64,000 nucleotides of DNA from Acanthococcus lagerstroemiae (GCA_031841125.1 CM063113.1:26929312-26993311); one strand, 5' to 3'. Shown: positions 22,968 to 34,702, counted from the first letter of the stretch. Notes: generated by a model not told the origin, from the letters alone. Numbers and translations: made by a program.

Positions 22968-24430
22968 TACGAATCACGAATCTTACCATTCTGGTGTGAG
23001 CAGTGGCGTAGCCAGCCTAGTATTCGAAGGGTCTGATTTCGATTAGGGGGAGGCGGTTAGGCGGGGTACTAAGATTGGAAAAACCACTATTTGACGTGGG
23101 AGGTTCCAGACTCCCCTTAGCTGTGCCACTCGGTACGAGACGTTGTGCACCCATTTCACCGCTGACCGCGAATGCACGAGTCAGTGAGGAATTAGAAGAG
23201 CAGAAAACTGTGTTTCTTGATATTCCAAACCAGCTCACACTAGATGTCATTTTCAGTCAGATTTTCGCAGCCAGCTTTCAGCTAGAGCCTGAACTTTGGA
23301 ATGCTCGTATAGTCATACGACTCGTTTGTTTCCCCACTGATTAGACCGCCTTCGTAAACATTTTACAGACGCCAATGCCACCATGTGAATACGTTTCCTG
23401 TCTGTATATCTCTGTTTGGTGGTCCTTGTGGCTTGTATGTAGATTTTCTAGATGCAAGCATGAGAACGAACAGCTTGCAATGTTCACGTCTCTCTCACTC
23501 GTTTTTCAATATTCTGTTTTCCCACCCACGGACGAACCACGTCGAAGCTATTGTTTTTTTGTTTCAGTGTTATTTCGTGCTTATTTCTGACGAACGAACA
23601 TACTGACTTTTTCGTATTGGGTGCGCATTTACTTGTGTGTGTACAACAATGGTTAAGTTATTTAAATCGCGTATCTACTCGATATAGGTCAAAAGCATAT
23701 CAGGTTACTACACTTTTGCACATTTTAGCGTTAATTTCACGAATAATTACGTTTGTCCTCCCCCCTCCATTCACTCCTACGTGTAATTATTCTCGCAAAG
23801 AGCGTTAACGAATCCGCTACATGCATCCGGTTTCCAATATACGTACTTCGTAGTTTTTAATTCGTACATGTACAGTTCATTATTTCAAGTATGTGTGTTG
23901 TATATATGTATTACATGTTATGCGTTGACTGGTGATAAAGTGTAACTTATCATGGATGCTAAAACCGGAGGTGAATGGTTCTGTAGGACTTCCATTTTTT
24001 TCGACGTATCGCAGTGCGATGTCTGTTCCGTAGACAAGCTTATCTCGCCGGCTGAAGTGGTGTTTCCGTTGAAATCGTCACTTAGTGTTTTTTTTTTTCT
24101 TCTTTCCTCATTACTATTTGAAACGAGAATACTCGACACTAAATTTTGCATATGTTCAGAGGCGTCGCTGGATTTTTTTTTTTTTTTTTTGGGGGGGGGG
24201 GTGTAATTTTTTCAGTAGTGTTGACTTACATTCATCGGCGTTGGTGGATTTCTTTTTTTCTTTTTTTTTTGGGGGGGGGGGGAGGGAGGGTGTAGTGTGT
24301 TGTATCAAAGTGTCTAACAGTCATTTACCCAGTCATTTATTTTCAGTCATGATCATTTAAAAATTTAAAAATCAGCAAATTATACCTTGAAGGAGAAAAC
24401 ACAGAATTGAGAATTGGAAAATTCTATTGT
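22968..24430. other. No gene recognised; transposon-end-like scraps and T/G runs
   Basis: 'cagtggcgtagccag' at 23003-23020 resembles a common DNA-transposon terminus, without a partner. T runs followed directly by G runs occur at 24173-24201 and 24261-24282. ORFs of 60-90 codons (for example + 23075-23344) have no recognised domain. Confidence 0.45.
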
Positions 24431-24436
24431 AATGAC

Positions 24437-25014
24437 CAGGGTTGCAATTTTTATGCGAATGCATATTTTTATCTACAGCGTATAGGTAAAGTTTCAAAAG
24501 ATCTTCACGAATCACAGAATTCTGAGTCAAGTGAGCAGCACTTCACGCATATATTGGCATTTACCACATATTTCCATAAATTCTGCTTATTTTTCAACCT
24601 CCCCTCCCCCCCCCCCAAAAAAAAAGGAGGCTTTAATGGTTAATGAATTAGTAGAAAAGCTTGTAGAAAAATATGTTCTTTTGCACGTGAGATAACTCTT
24701 CTCTTGCCCTCATCACGTTCATTAATCATCAAGAAATTACGAATAGGTGCATTATCTTCTGGGTGCATCTCCTATTAAAAGAAGATTGGACTTTAAAGGA
24801 GATACTTTTTTGGATCATTTTAAAATCTGATCAAAATTGTTTCAGTGTATCCAACTTAATTATTCCTTTGAAATGATATACCCATATTGTATTTGCATAT
24901 TTACGCATATTTTACAGTTTTGGCGCTTATTTTCGGTATATTATTTAGACTGAACTCAGTGCATGAAATATGCGCATATTTCGCTATTTTTTGTGCATAA
25001 AAATGGCAGCCCTG
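24437..25014. mobile_element. hAT non-autonomous element with target duplication
   Basis: Ends CAGGGTTGCAATTTTTATGC and GCATAAAAATGGCAGCCCTG are inverted. Flanks GTAATGAC (24429-24436) and ATAATGAC (25015-25022) match 7 of 8. The interior contains 'gcatatttt' words and a C-run/A-run junction at 24606-24625. No transposase. Confidence 0.88.
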
Positions 25015-25052
25015 ATAATGACGATTAATCGAAATATCAGCTTACTAGAGTC

Positions 25053-25514
25053 CAGAGGTGCTTAGCTAGCCATTAGCTATTAGCTGTTAGCCGTTAGCTT
25101 GCAGTTTTTGGGAGATTTTTAGCCAGCCGTTAGCTAGCCGATTGAAAATTTTTTAGCCATTAGCTAGCCATAAGCCAATGAAAACTCGGAAGCTAACGGC
25201 TGATTTCATTTTGCTAATTTCTTGCCTTTTCCCTTTTGACTACATTCAAACTGAATTTCTTTCCTATTCCTTTTCGATGGATTTTCGTTTTTTGGATAGA
25301 AACTGCAAACTCGGTCAAACTCAGACTCAGAATTGGGGGAAAGAAAAAGAACTGGAACCAAGTTACCACTTCACCTATTTTATTTTTACCGAAAATGTAG
25401 ATTAGTCTTTAGCCGTTAGCTAGCCAATCAGCGTCCTGTAGCCATTAGCCGTTAGCCGAAGCCAATTAATAAAAAAAATTAGTTTTAGCCAATCTGATTG
25501 GCTAAGCACCTCTG
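25053..25514. mobile_element. hAT-like TIR element rich in GTTAGC words
   Basis: Perfect inverted ends, CAGAGGTGCTTAGC and GCTAAGCACCTCTG. Both subterminal regions are packed with 'agccattagc' and 'gccgttagct' words, a clustered-subterminal-motif arrangement common in hAT elements. No matching 8-bp flanks were found. Confidence 0.75.
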
Positions 25515-25559
25515 CATGCTCATGTGAGTCGTGTGAGACGTGATCACCATGCGCGTATC

Positions 25560-26302
25560 AAGGTAGGTGAGCTCAATAAGGCCCTAATTTAAGGTCTTGG
25601 CTCTCCAGACTTTCATGTGAGTGATTTCATGTTTTCCCATTTTTGTGTTACAGTCGTCGACTAAAATATTTAAAAATTGGCTAGCTTGAAATTTTTTTAT
25701 ACTGCTCCACGCTCCTCAGACTTTCTAATAAAAATACCTTTTTTCAGAACTTGATAAGGCCAGCGCACCAAAGAAGGCTTGGCCTATAACCTAATAAGCC
25801 TGACCTGAAATTCGGTAAATAAAAAGTTGAGCGTGGTTCAAATAGAAATTTATGAGTAAGTTATAACTGAAATGATATCCAATGATCTTACCAGGCTGGG
25901 CCTTATTAGGTTACATAACACTATTTTTCGTGAGTATCACATACCTCGGATCCAAATTTCCCAAATTTCACTCTTCTGGCGTCGATCGTTAACCATCTAC
26001 CACTACAACAACTATCCAATGTTTGATTTCTGGATAAATTCCATTTGACTAACATAATACTCCTAAATTCTCAAAGTTACCCAAACAACATATCGGAGCC
26101 CGTTTAACGTTATTGGAAAATTATCAACCTGCATATCTCGCACCAGTGGACTGATATCTTGATAAAAACAATTGGACAGTGTTGCCATATCATGAAGGAA
26201 CAACTTTGCTGTGCGTTTTAATGCAGTCTAAAGCATAGCAGTCAAGATCGGTACATTGGGCCTTATATTGGGGATCCGGGCCTTATTGGGCTCATCTACC
26301 TT
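25560..26302. mobile_element. TIR element with AATAAGGCCC ends
   Basis: Left 'aaggtaggtgagctcaataa' followed by 'ggccc' and right 'gggccttattgggctcatct' followed by 'acctt' are inverted. Internal copies of 'ggccttattaggtt' occur near 25790 and 25900 in both orientations. No coding sequence and no clear target duplication. Confidence 0.7.
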
Positions 26303-26930
26303 ATGCAATAAAATTAGTTTTTGCCCCCATGAAAATGTAGTATTTTAGACGAAGAAGTGTATTTAGCTTTAGTTTATTATTTTAGTGCATTGAGTTCATT
26401 TATTTTCAGATTTCGATTTTTTTAGGCACCCTGTGTATGTGTATTGCGAGTTAAGTGTATGGAACGGTACTACTAAATGCGGTATCACATGGCATTAATT
26501 CGTTTACAAATTTTTTATAACTACAAGTATAAATTATAATTATTGGCCTTTGAATTTGAAGGGGGGTAAGTTTTGATCATTTCTATCCCACCCTCACGCC
26601 TCGAAAAATTGGGGTGGGGTAGTTTTGATCATTTCTACCCAACCCCCACCCCTCGAAAATGGTGGGGTAAGTATTACCCGTCTATCCCTCCCCCAAGCGA
26701 CGCCCATGCATACGTTGGATAGTTTGGCTACTGGCAGTCAACTGACGAATACATCTTATTCTCGGTAGGGGTTTCTAAAGGAATTTTCCTAACTGTCTAA
26801 TCCTAGAATCAATTTGCTTCGAAATATGCGAGGCGCGCTCTATGAAAAGGTACCATATGACGGAAAAATGGATTTTGCCTTAAATCACAAAATGTGTTTT
26901 CAAGCGGGAAAAGCTCCGTTTTTTGGATTT
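26303..26930. other. No gene; short G/C-rich tandem repeat
   Basis: 26560-26700 holds about three ~60-bp units carrying 'gggtagttttgatcatttc', each bounded by G-rich and C-rich runs. The rest is AT-rich and unassigned. Confidence 0.45.
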
Positions 26931-26934
26931 CAAC

Positions 26935-27118
26935 GGAAACTGCTTCTAGACACACCTGGCCACAGGGGTATGGCGTGGTGGGATGTATATGGCCTATGAG
27001 ACACCGTTTCTCCGGCCCCGGAAACCATCCTTTCGAGTATCGCATCATTGGCCGGAGGGACGCTTCGAGGCCGGCCCGAGCCCCCATTTCGCCTTCCGCT
27101 GCTGAGGATCGCAGGGTA
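26935..27118 (+). mobile_element. Fragment of SINE-associated repeat S2
   Basis: Shares 'tggtggga', then 'gagacaccg', 'tttcgagtatcgcatc', 'gaggccggcccgagccccca' and 'tttcg' in the same order as 30005-30145. The 5' portion is shorter. It is GC-rich against an AT-rich background. Confidence 0.65.
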
Positions 27119-27445
27119 TAGTACTGTAGAAAGTATTCGTCTAACGTGATATTTCAGTTTACAAACGAATTACGATCTACTGACTGGTGTTCGGAAAAGG
27201 TACCATAAGTCGCGTCGATCTTGTTTACGTTTCTGTGCGCGTTATTACTACAGCTCACGTAATGATAGTCCATCGTTTTTAAATGTATGACCTTGCGGAG
27301 CTTCATTTTCGGACTTATCAGTTTTTCAAAATCAACCCTTCGCTTGCTCTTGATACGGACTGTCATATTCAAAGTTGTATTTTTCGACATCTGTGAACTT
27401 TGCAGGATGTTTTGGTACATCTAGGAAAATTTGAAACGGATTGCC

Positions 27446-27668
27446 GCTGGGGACGAAACTCTAGAGGGTGCGGGGGTTTGATACCCCCACCCCCCATAAT
27501 TTGGCAGTCGGCAAATTTTGAAACTGTTCATTTGAATTTTTCATTTTTTAAGAACGTTTGTTTGTTTATTATTATTATTTTTTCAATTAAAAAATATTTC
27601 GATTGAAAAAACCGGCAAATTTTTCTTCTCTCCCCTCCCCAAACTGAAAGTCAAATTTCGTCTCTGAT
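27446..27668. mobile_element. hAT-like element, better copy of the 500-772 family
   Basis: Left GGGGACGAAACTC and right GTCAAATTTCGTCTCTG are inverted over GACGAAA. The interior matches 505-770. C-rich runs lie near both ends. No clear target duplication. Confidence 0.5.
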
Positions 27669-27728
27669 TGGCACAGTAAACGCCGAGACATCGATTTCTT
27701 CGTGTATTTTTCTGTTTTTTGAGCGCCC

Positions 27729-28139
27729 TCTAGACGGTCAATACTATTGACGTCAAAATTTTGACGTCAGAAAATGGGCAGTGCAAAAAATTGACGGGCT
27801 TTTCTAATTTCATCCACACGATCAAAATATCACTCATTGATTTCCTGTTAATTCAATTTCAATTTAAATAGGATAATTCAACTACTAAATCGAGTGCCGT
27901 AACTATCCTGTATCAACAACTAATTCGAGTGATAAGGAAAACCAAAATTTGTTTAGCCGGGAAAATGTGCTCATAGTTTGATAGTGCGTCAAAAATATCA
28001 AAACGGTTCTGTTATTTTTGATGCTCCGTCAAATGTCAAGTTTTGTAACATCGCATCAATATCATAATCACGGTTCCCCTACACTGTCAATATTATTGAC
28101 AAAGGCTAAATTTTTGGTAAATATTATTGACCGTCTAGA
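27729..28139. mobile_element. TIR element, TCTAGACGGTCAATA ends
   Basis: Inverted 'tctagacggtcaata' and 'tattgaccgtctaga' bound 411 bp. Internal short palindromes ('gacgtcaaaattttgacgtc', 'gtcaatattattgac') give more hairpins. No ORF of note and no target duplication recognised. Confidence 0.65.
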
Positions 28140-28439
28140 AGACGCTTTTAAACACTTTTTTTTTTCTTCAAAATTAAGATTTCACATCCTCAAACTTCAG
28201 CTGCTTTTATTTTAGTCTGTATTGAAGCTAGACACTGAATTATTTTTTCGAACTGCACGTACATTTATGCTCTATTAGATTCTACCAAAAACTCAAAAAC
28301 AAATTTTCCGACATGTGGTGCCGTTTCGCAGAGCGCCTCACGTTTACACCAACACAGTGAAATGGTCGTCATTTTCGGTTTTCCGAACTAGTCACCTACT
28401 TGCAGGTCTGCCAAGCCTGTCCTCCTCCGGAAATCTGAA

Positions 28440-28540
28440 GTATGGTGTGGTGGGACGTATGGCGATGCAGGCATGTCAAAGTGGCTCCTGAGACACCGCA
28501 CTCCCGGCCACAGGAACTACCCTTTCGAGTATCGTATCGA
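28440..28540 (+). mobile_element. Fragment of SINE-associated repeat S2
   Basis: 'ggtgggacgtatggcgatgc', 'atgtcaaagtggc', 'cctgagacaccgcac' and 'ccctttcgagtatcg' match 30005-30100 in order. It ends abruptly at 28540. Confidence 0.75.
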
Positions 28541-29780
28541 TTCCTTATATTTCTTTTTCCCTTTCTTTTTTGCTAGTTTTTCCTTCTTTATATCCTTACT
28601 GTTTGGTAGATTTATTTTTTGTTTTCCTGAAAGTTGTGTTTGGCCAGAGTTGGGTTCGTGTTTAAAGTCCACATTGGAATTTATTTCCCTGCAATTTAGA
28701 TTTTTTGAAACACCTTGATTATTCAGTTATGTATATTTTAGAGAGGTTTTCTGAGCAGAATGCGACAGTAATTTGTGGACTTCTAGCTCCGCAGCGCCCG
28801 CATACTGTATTGAGGCGGGTTTTTCTTTAGCAAAAATCAATCAACGGGGTGTTTCACGAAAATTTTGAGCGTTATTGAACGCCTCCTTTCTCTCCCTAAA
28901 AACACCTATGACGCCATTGAAAACGTGTTAGCAACAAACCGAACCGACATACAAACAGAAAGAGAACTGTGAGACTCTGAGCAAGAGAACCCGCATAAGT
29001 AAAGCAAATTAACTGTATCAGTGGCTGGGGAGTGGGCGTAAGTCCCTTAGTATCGTTCAACTTTTCGCTGGTTTTCTTCGCATGTCTAGTATTTTTCTCG
29101 GGCCTCGCAGCAGCTCCGGATGCTCGTTGGTCCTAGAATCACGACCCTGCCATTTGATGACGGACACCGTGTTGATCTTCGACTAAATAAACTGTACAGA
29201 AAAGTTTTTTTATTGTTGCGAACACAGCAGCAACAGCGACAATGGCGTCTTCTGAATCTAAGTTTCTCTAACGACTTTCCGAAAACTTTTCGAACTACCC
29301 AAGTTCGCACCTATGCAGCGGGTAGGACTCATAACCGTAAAAATTTTCTGTCTGCTCGACTAATCGATGTAGGCTGTTCGTGCGGGCCAAGCCTGTAATT
29401 ATCTTTTGGACGAAACGCATACACGCGTTCGTTTCGCTTTACGATCGTGTTTCGCCTCCCCATGAAATTGATTGAATTTTCGAGAACATTTTACGACTCC
29501 TGGTGAAGTACATAAACGTATAATGTAGTGTGGTAGTGCTTTCTAACAGCCAGAATAGCAACGACCTGTGCGCGAAATTTACGTTTATGGTTTCGCAGAA
29601 ATGATATAAGTGCAGATGCAAGTACATACGGGTTTGGTACCGGCGAAGGTGGATATTCTCATCGGATGTTAGTTCCAGTCTCGATTGTAAGCTGTAGTTT
29701 ATCCTACTGGAGTGCTATAGGTTGAAATTAAACGAACGAAGCTTTCTAGTTTGTGGCTTGGAAGATGAGCAAGACTCATG
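28541..29780. other. No gene recognised
   Basis: 29086-29400 is somewhat CpG-richer and open on both strands (74 codons -, 92 codons +), but shows no recognisable domain or confident splice sites. The remainder is unassigned. Confidence 0.45.
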
Positions 29781-29784
29781 CTTT

Positions 29785-29998
29785 TGAGCACTGGTTGGCC
29801 GAGTGGGTAGCGCGTTGGTCTCGGGAATCCGGAGATCCCGGGTTCGAGCCTACGTAGCCTAGGCCAGTTTTTCGGCCCTGGAGGGAGGAGAGCTGAGACA
29901 GCCCTAACAGCCTCCCCGACATCTCTGAAGTAATGCTCGAAAGGGCGGATTCCAGGGTTCGAGTTGAGAGCAAATTAGAAAAAGAGATGTAGAAGAAG
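29785..29998 (+). mobile_element. tRNA-derived SINE (Ser/Leu-like head)
   Basis: The head contains an A-box-like TGGCCGAGTGGGTAGCGCG and a B-box-like GGTTCGAGCC about 35 bp later, the internal RNA polymerase III promoter arrangement of tRNA-derived SINEs. A body with 'gagctgagacagccctaaca' and 'gtaatgctcgaaagggc' follows. The same body occurs at 52590-52740. It runs directly into repeat S2. It is not a functional tRNA because the acceptor stem does not close. Confidence 0.8.
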
Positions 29999-30460
29999 GC
30001 CATGTCTGGTGGGACGTTTGGCGATGCACACATGCCAAAGTGGCCCCTGAGATACCGCACCCCGGCCCCGGGAAACTACCCTTTCGAGTATCGCATCGGT
30101 GGCCAGAAAGACGCGTTGAGGCCGGCCCGAGCCCCCATTTCGTCGTTCCACTGCCGGCGCGCACTGTCCTGCCAGAGCCACCATGGGACCCGCTAATGAC
30201 CGAGGTTAACGCTCACCCAGAACTAACCTAGAATTTGGGTGCACCTCGGTCGGACGGGCTTCCTTTCACTCACCCCTTACCTCCTTGGCAGAAGAAGGCC
30301 ATACGACTTAAGTAAAGCCACAAGACTACGTTCTTCTTCTATAGCGAAGCCCAAAAGACCTAAGCACGTCCTCGCTAGCATTCTCAATTTAGAACCCTGC
30401 CAAACAGTGTCGCTGAGTCATTTACTTTCAGTTGTTCGCGTTTGGAAATAAAACCATTAT
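29999..30460 (+). mobile_element. Repeat S2, longest copy, possible SINE/LINE 3' body
   Basis: Begins 'ccatgtctggtgggacg' and carries a GC-rich block shared with 26935-27118 and 28440-28540. A second part ends in 'gaaataaaaccattattatg', which looks like a polyadenylation/tail motif of a retroposed element. Whether it is one element with the tRNA-like head or an independent insertion is unclear. Confidence 0.55.
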
Positions 30461-30464
30461 TATG

Positions 30465-31070
30465 AAGCTATAAATTTTCATTGTCTTCGAAATTGTAGAA
30501 TTGGCACAGTTACTCATCTTCAGTCTACTTGCGCACGTGGTCTTCTAAAACAGTTGCAAGCATACGTAGTTTTTCGTCGTATTCGTTGTTAAATTGTAAG
30601 TCGGTATGATCCAGCTTACGTAGGTCAGTGAGTCATATTGTTGCTCGTATTTCGGAATGTCTTGTTCCGTGAACTATGATACACACAAATATAGAACAAA
30701 TATTTGTCGGAAAGGGTTATACTGCTGAGGCTAAGTTTTCTTGATGTGTGATGTGGTTTATTTTTTCTTGAAAATACGTGACTTGTAGAAACGAGCCAGC
30801 CTTATAATTCAGTAAATAAAGGATTCGAAAATGGAAAAAATGGTACAAAAGTGAAACTGGTAGGATTGTTCTTTACCAACCCCAGATGATCCTTCGAAAA
30901 TTCCTTAAAAATCCAAGGTGAGCTAACGGCGCCGCAGAGAGCGAGAAGGGGTAAATTTGGGTTTTGAATTATATCCCGCTTCTTCATAACAAAATTGAGA
31001 AAGACAGAATTTGCCTTTAAAAAGTTAAGTACAATTTTTGCATGGAATCAAAAATTTGACTGTAATTGTT
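30465..31070. other. No gene recognised
   Basis: AT-rich, short ORFs only, no repeat boundaries identified. Confidence 0.5.
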
Positions 31071-31073
31071 GGT

Positions 31074-32060
31074 CTAGAAATTACCCCCCTCCCCCCCCAG
31101 AACTGAACTTCTTCCCGAAACGTGCGTATCAAATATTACGAGTATTTTAGAAAAATAACCAGTACTTGGCCCCTGTTCCTCTAGTGATGCCTGAAGAAGT
31201 AGGATGGAAAAGTTACCCCAAGAACTGAATTCAGTGGCCTCGAAACTCCTAATTATCGAATACATTTTCGAAAAAATACTAACATTTGACCCTCACCTAC
31301 TTTGATACCAAGGGGTCGGATGTAAAGACTACCCTATGAATTGAATTCAGTGACCTCAAAACCTACAAATCGAATACCATCCTGAAAAAATTGCTAATAT
31401 TCACCTCACCCTCTCTTTGATGGCACCGAAACTTTAAATAATCGAATACGTTCTCGAAAAAATTACTGACATTTGACTCCCACGTCCCACCTACTTTGGT
31501 GGAATACTAGGAGTCGGGTGTAAAGCCTACTCCAAGAACTGAATTCAGCAACCTCGAAAATCTACAAATCGAATACTATCCTGAAAAAATTACTAACATT
31601 TTCTCCCCTTTTTTTAATGGCACCCGAAATGATCAAATGTACAAATTATCACCAGTGATGAATTCAGCGACCTCAGAAATCTATAAATCAACCACTATCT
31701 CAAAATTGCACATTTCGTCACCTCCCCTCCCTTTTGTGAGACCACTCCCACAGGTCATGAGCACACATTGTGGCATTGAACTAGGTACATATTTTATATT
31801 TGATAATATCGAATGAACTTTCGAAGTCTGTAAGAGTGCATTTTTAACACTGTTAGGTGTTGGGAAAAGAAAAATTCATTGAAACGTCAAATCTCTTTAT
31901 TTTTATATGAGAAAAGGGAGGGCTTGAGGCCCATGTACTTCATATCTGGTCGACGGGTAACCCTGGAAAAACTTTTTTTAATCTCATTGAAACCGACCTC
32001 GAGGGCTTCTCCGAAAGAATTCGAAAAAGTTCACCAAGAACATATCATGGTCACCATAGC
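31074..32060 (+). repeat. Compound repeat: ~110-bp satellite plus A-module
   Basis: 31080-31740 contains about six degenerate units marked by 'gaattcagtgacctcgaaa', 'aaatcgaatac' and 'tgaaaaaattactaacatt', each followed by a C-rich run. It passes into an A-module (31845-32060) with 'gaaaccgacctcgagggc' and 'gaattcgaaaaag'. The same order occurs at 37280-38080. Confidence 0.65.
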
Positions 32061-32338
32061 GTGTAATTTTGGATAGACTTGAACTTACCCCTTGGAGGAC
32101 CCTCGACTCGGAAGACATATTTTTCAAATTAACTTTGTTGACAGGGATGAGCTGAGTTGATTTTTTGTAAAACCTAAACTAGAGTTTTTCTCGGTGTGCC
32201 CTGAAAATATTGTCTGTTTGGAAAGACGTACTTACGGTTTTCTTGGGGAAAGAGAAATTTAATTTTGCGAACTGAAACTATTTGGAGATTAATTTTTAAG
32301 AAAATCACTTCTTCATAATCTTTTAATTTTGGTCAGGT

Positions 32339-32850
32339 AATCCTTAACAGCTGCGTATTCCCAACACTATAATAGGGTTGCCAAACATGGACACTCCCAA
32401 AAAAGATAAGCAGGAGGATAGAGACAACCCAAAATGCGATGGAAAGATCGATATTGAAGATAAAATTAAGAGATAAAATAAAATTAACGATAATTAAAAG
32501 GAAGCTCAAGGAAAATTTAGACTTTTTGGAATCAGTGAAAAGATTGGAATGGGATTGGGCTGGACATGTGGCGAGAATGGGATGCAAAAGATGGGCAGCA
32601 AAAGTAACAAACTGGGTAACATATGGAAAGAGAAAAAAGAGAGAGCGTGATGGGGGGAGGATATCGACTGTTGGAAAACAAATAGTATCATCGAGTGGCA
32701 TATGCGGCTTGAATGGGCCAGATTGAGGGAGGCCTATGCTCAATATAAAGGGCCAGTTAATTAATTAAGTGTGCTATAATATAATATAAAATGGATTACA
32801 TGTATAATAAAGGCTAATTGTAATTGTAATTTTAATTGAATTTCAATTTT
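32339..32850 (+). pseudogene. RTE-like LINE, C-terminal end of reverse transcriptase ORF plus 3' end
   Basis: Translation from 32339 gives a segment typical of the ORF terminus of RTE-type non-LTR retrotransposons: 'LNSCVFPTL', then 'YGCQTWTLPKK', then 'ETTQNAMERSILKIKLRDKI', and later 'LEWDWAGHVARMGCKRWAAK'. An in-frame stop separates the first two blocks, and a frameshift degrades the tail near 32640. The element ends in AATTGTAATTGT repeats near 32815, a short-repeat tail of the kind RTE elements use instead of poly(A). It is 5'-truncated, the normal result of incomplete reverse transcription. The lineage is judged from motifs only. Confidence 0.85.
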
Positions 32851-33074
32851 GTCTGTTTATTTTTGAGATTAACATACGTAATAAAAAGAAAGAAAAGTAG
32901 ATCGCGGGCAGAACCTCATTAAATTTAGTCCATTGTGGTCTTCCTCACACAATGTTGACGTACAAATTTGCTGAAAGTAAGAACTAATTTCGTCTTTAAT
33001 AGACATTATAAATCGAATAAAGAAACATTTTTGGATTCAAGCTAGGTCATTTTGAAGTGCCGAAATGCATGGTA

Positions 33075-33170
33075 AATTAATAATAATACTTTATTTAAAG
33101 TCCCCCTGTCACAGCCGAAGTGGCTAATTACGACAGGGAGACTAAGATAAATATTACAAAAAATACAAAA
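33075..33170 (-). mobile_element. LINE 3' terminus, reverse orientation
   Basis: Read on the - strand, this is a short 3' UTR with 'tcgtaattagccacttcgg' and 'gtgacagggggac', ending in 'aaataaagtattattatta', a non-LTR 3' end with a short repeat tail. Only the last ~90 bp is recognisable. Confidence 0.5.
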
Positions 33171-33825
33171 AAAAAAAAAAGATAACCTAAGTATTTAAAT
33201 AAGCAAAAATTATAATAAAAACTAAAAATAAAATTAAACTGAAATGAAAATTACAACTAAACTTCTATTAAAAAAAAAGTAAATAAATAAATAAAAAATT
33301 GAAAAAAAAAAATCATAAGACATCCTGTATACAAGCTACAATGCCCATTAACGTTGGCCTGTCATTCATATCAGTACGCAGTTTATTATTTTTAGCATTT
33401 TAATAGCGATACGGATGACCGAGAGTGATTAACTATAGACATTTCAAATTCGAGGACACCATGTAGAATTCAAAAGTTCAATTATTGGCAAAACTTTTGA
33501 TTCTACGCAAACGTGGTACCGTGCTTTTTTTGTTGAAAAATTTTGTATTCTTCATTTTTTACGAACACTTTTACCGTAGGAAGTGAGATATTGCTCGAAC
33601 CCCGAATGTATTCCCCTTTCCCCTTATGGCAATGTTAGCTCATCTCGGATTTTTGAGGAATTTTCTTGGAATTATCGCTGAGTAGTAAGGGACAATCCTG
33701 CCACGTTTTGCCAAGTTTCATCTGTGCGTCATTTCGGTTCTTCATTGGACTATTAGAGCATCCGGCGTAAACGTGTAGTAGGCACTGCTGAGCTTGCCGA
33801 ACACAACATTGAAAAACAACTCAAT
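33171..33825. other. A-rich tract then unassigned sequence
   Basis: 33160-33320 is very A-rich with several A runs of 8-16. The rest has no recognisable gene or element. Confidence 0.45.
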
Positions 33826-33833
33826 ACCATTGG

Positions 33834-34407
33834 CAGGGATGAGAAGCTTAAACTGTTAAACTTAAACTTTCGCTTAAACTTAAAAGTTTTTCCAAAAATC
33901 TCATTCGCTTAGCTTCAGCTTTTTGCCCTTATCATTAGCTTTCCAGCGCTTCGCTATCGGCTTTTTTTTCAACATTATACTCAATTCCGCATGAAATCGA
34001 CCATAGTGAATAATTCATCAAGTATGAACTTCGTATGTAGTACTTAGTACTTACTGGTCAACGTCAACATCAGTCAGACGTGAAACGTGAAGCGAAGTCG
34101 ACACTGAAGCACTGAAGCAGGAAGCACCAAGGAAACAGGCGAACACAAAGAACAACCCAGAAGCCGGAACCCAGAACCCGCGGCCGCTGACATGATTTTT
34201 CAACTTAAGAAATTAAGCGTTGTGATTTTTTTCAGCTTTTTGATAGAAAATGTGAATGTCTTAATTAAGCTGCTCAGCGTATCCTTTTTGGCTGGCTTTG
34301 CGCTTAATGAACAGCGAATGGCTGACTTTTTCATTCGCTTAAAAGCCGTTCAATAATGAGCTTAAGCTTCGGCTTAAGCGGTTATCGGCTTAAACTTCTC
34401 ATCCCTG
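33834..34407. mobile_element. hAT non-autonomous element, perfect 8-bp target duplication
   Basis: Inverted ends CAGGGATGAGAAGCTTAA and 'taaacttctcatccctg' are flanked by a perfect duplication, ACCATTGG (33826-33833 and 34408-34415). Subterminal 'cgcttaaactta' and 'cggcttaagc' words are clustered at both ends. No transposase is encoded. This is the clearest hAT insertion in the window. Confidence 0.95.
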
Positions 34408-34702
34408 ACCATTGGTGGTGTCGAAAGCTTTTTGGCGGGGGGGGGGGGGGGTGTACAGAAATAAAAATATGTAAGTAAAGCAAAAAAATTGTCTCGCGAA
34501 AGCGGAGTTAGGTAAAACAAGCGTTAAATATCTTGTAAATCTCTGGAAATCTTGTGAATGTCGTCTCTGAAATCTTCTAAAACACCGGGATGGAGGGGGG
34601 GGGATACAAATGATACTTCGTAACAATGTACCCATGCACTTCCTTTCGTTCCGACGCCACTGCTCAATACCACTGAACAACTTCTCGAATCGTTTGTCAG
34701 TC

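Noticed and set aside
29242..29271. Nine-codon frame starting ATGGCGTCTTCTGAATC in a good start context
   Set aside because: Ends at a stop without a usable donor, so no exon can be supported.
29785..29850. Functional tRNA gene (A- and B-box-like motifs)
   Set aside because: No closed acceptor stem. The sequence continues into a body repeated at 52590-52740, so it is a SINE head.
32333..32743. 136-codon - strand ORF
   Set aside because: Hydrophobic antisense shadow of the RTE-like LINE fragment on the + strand.
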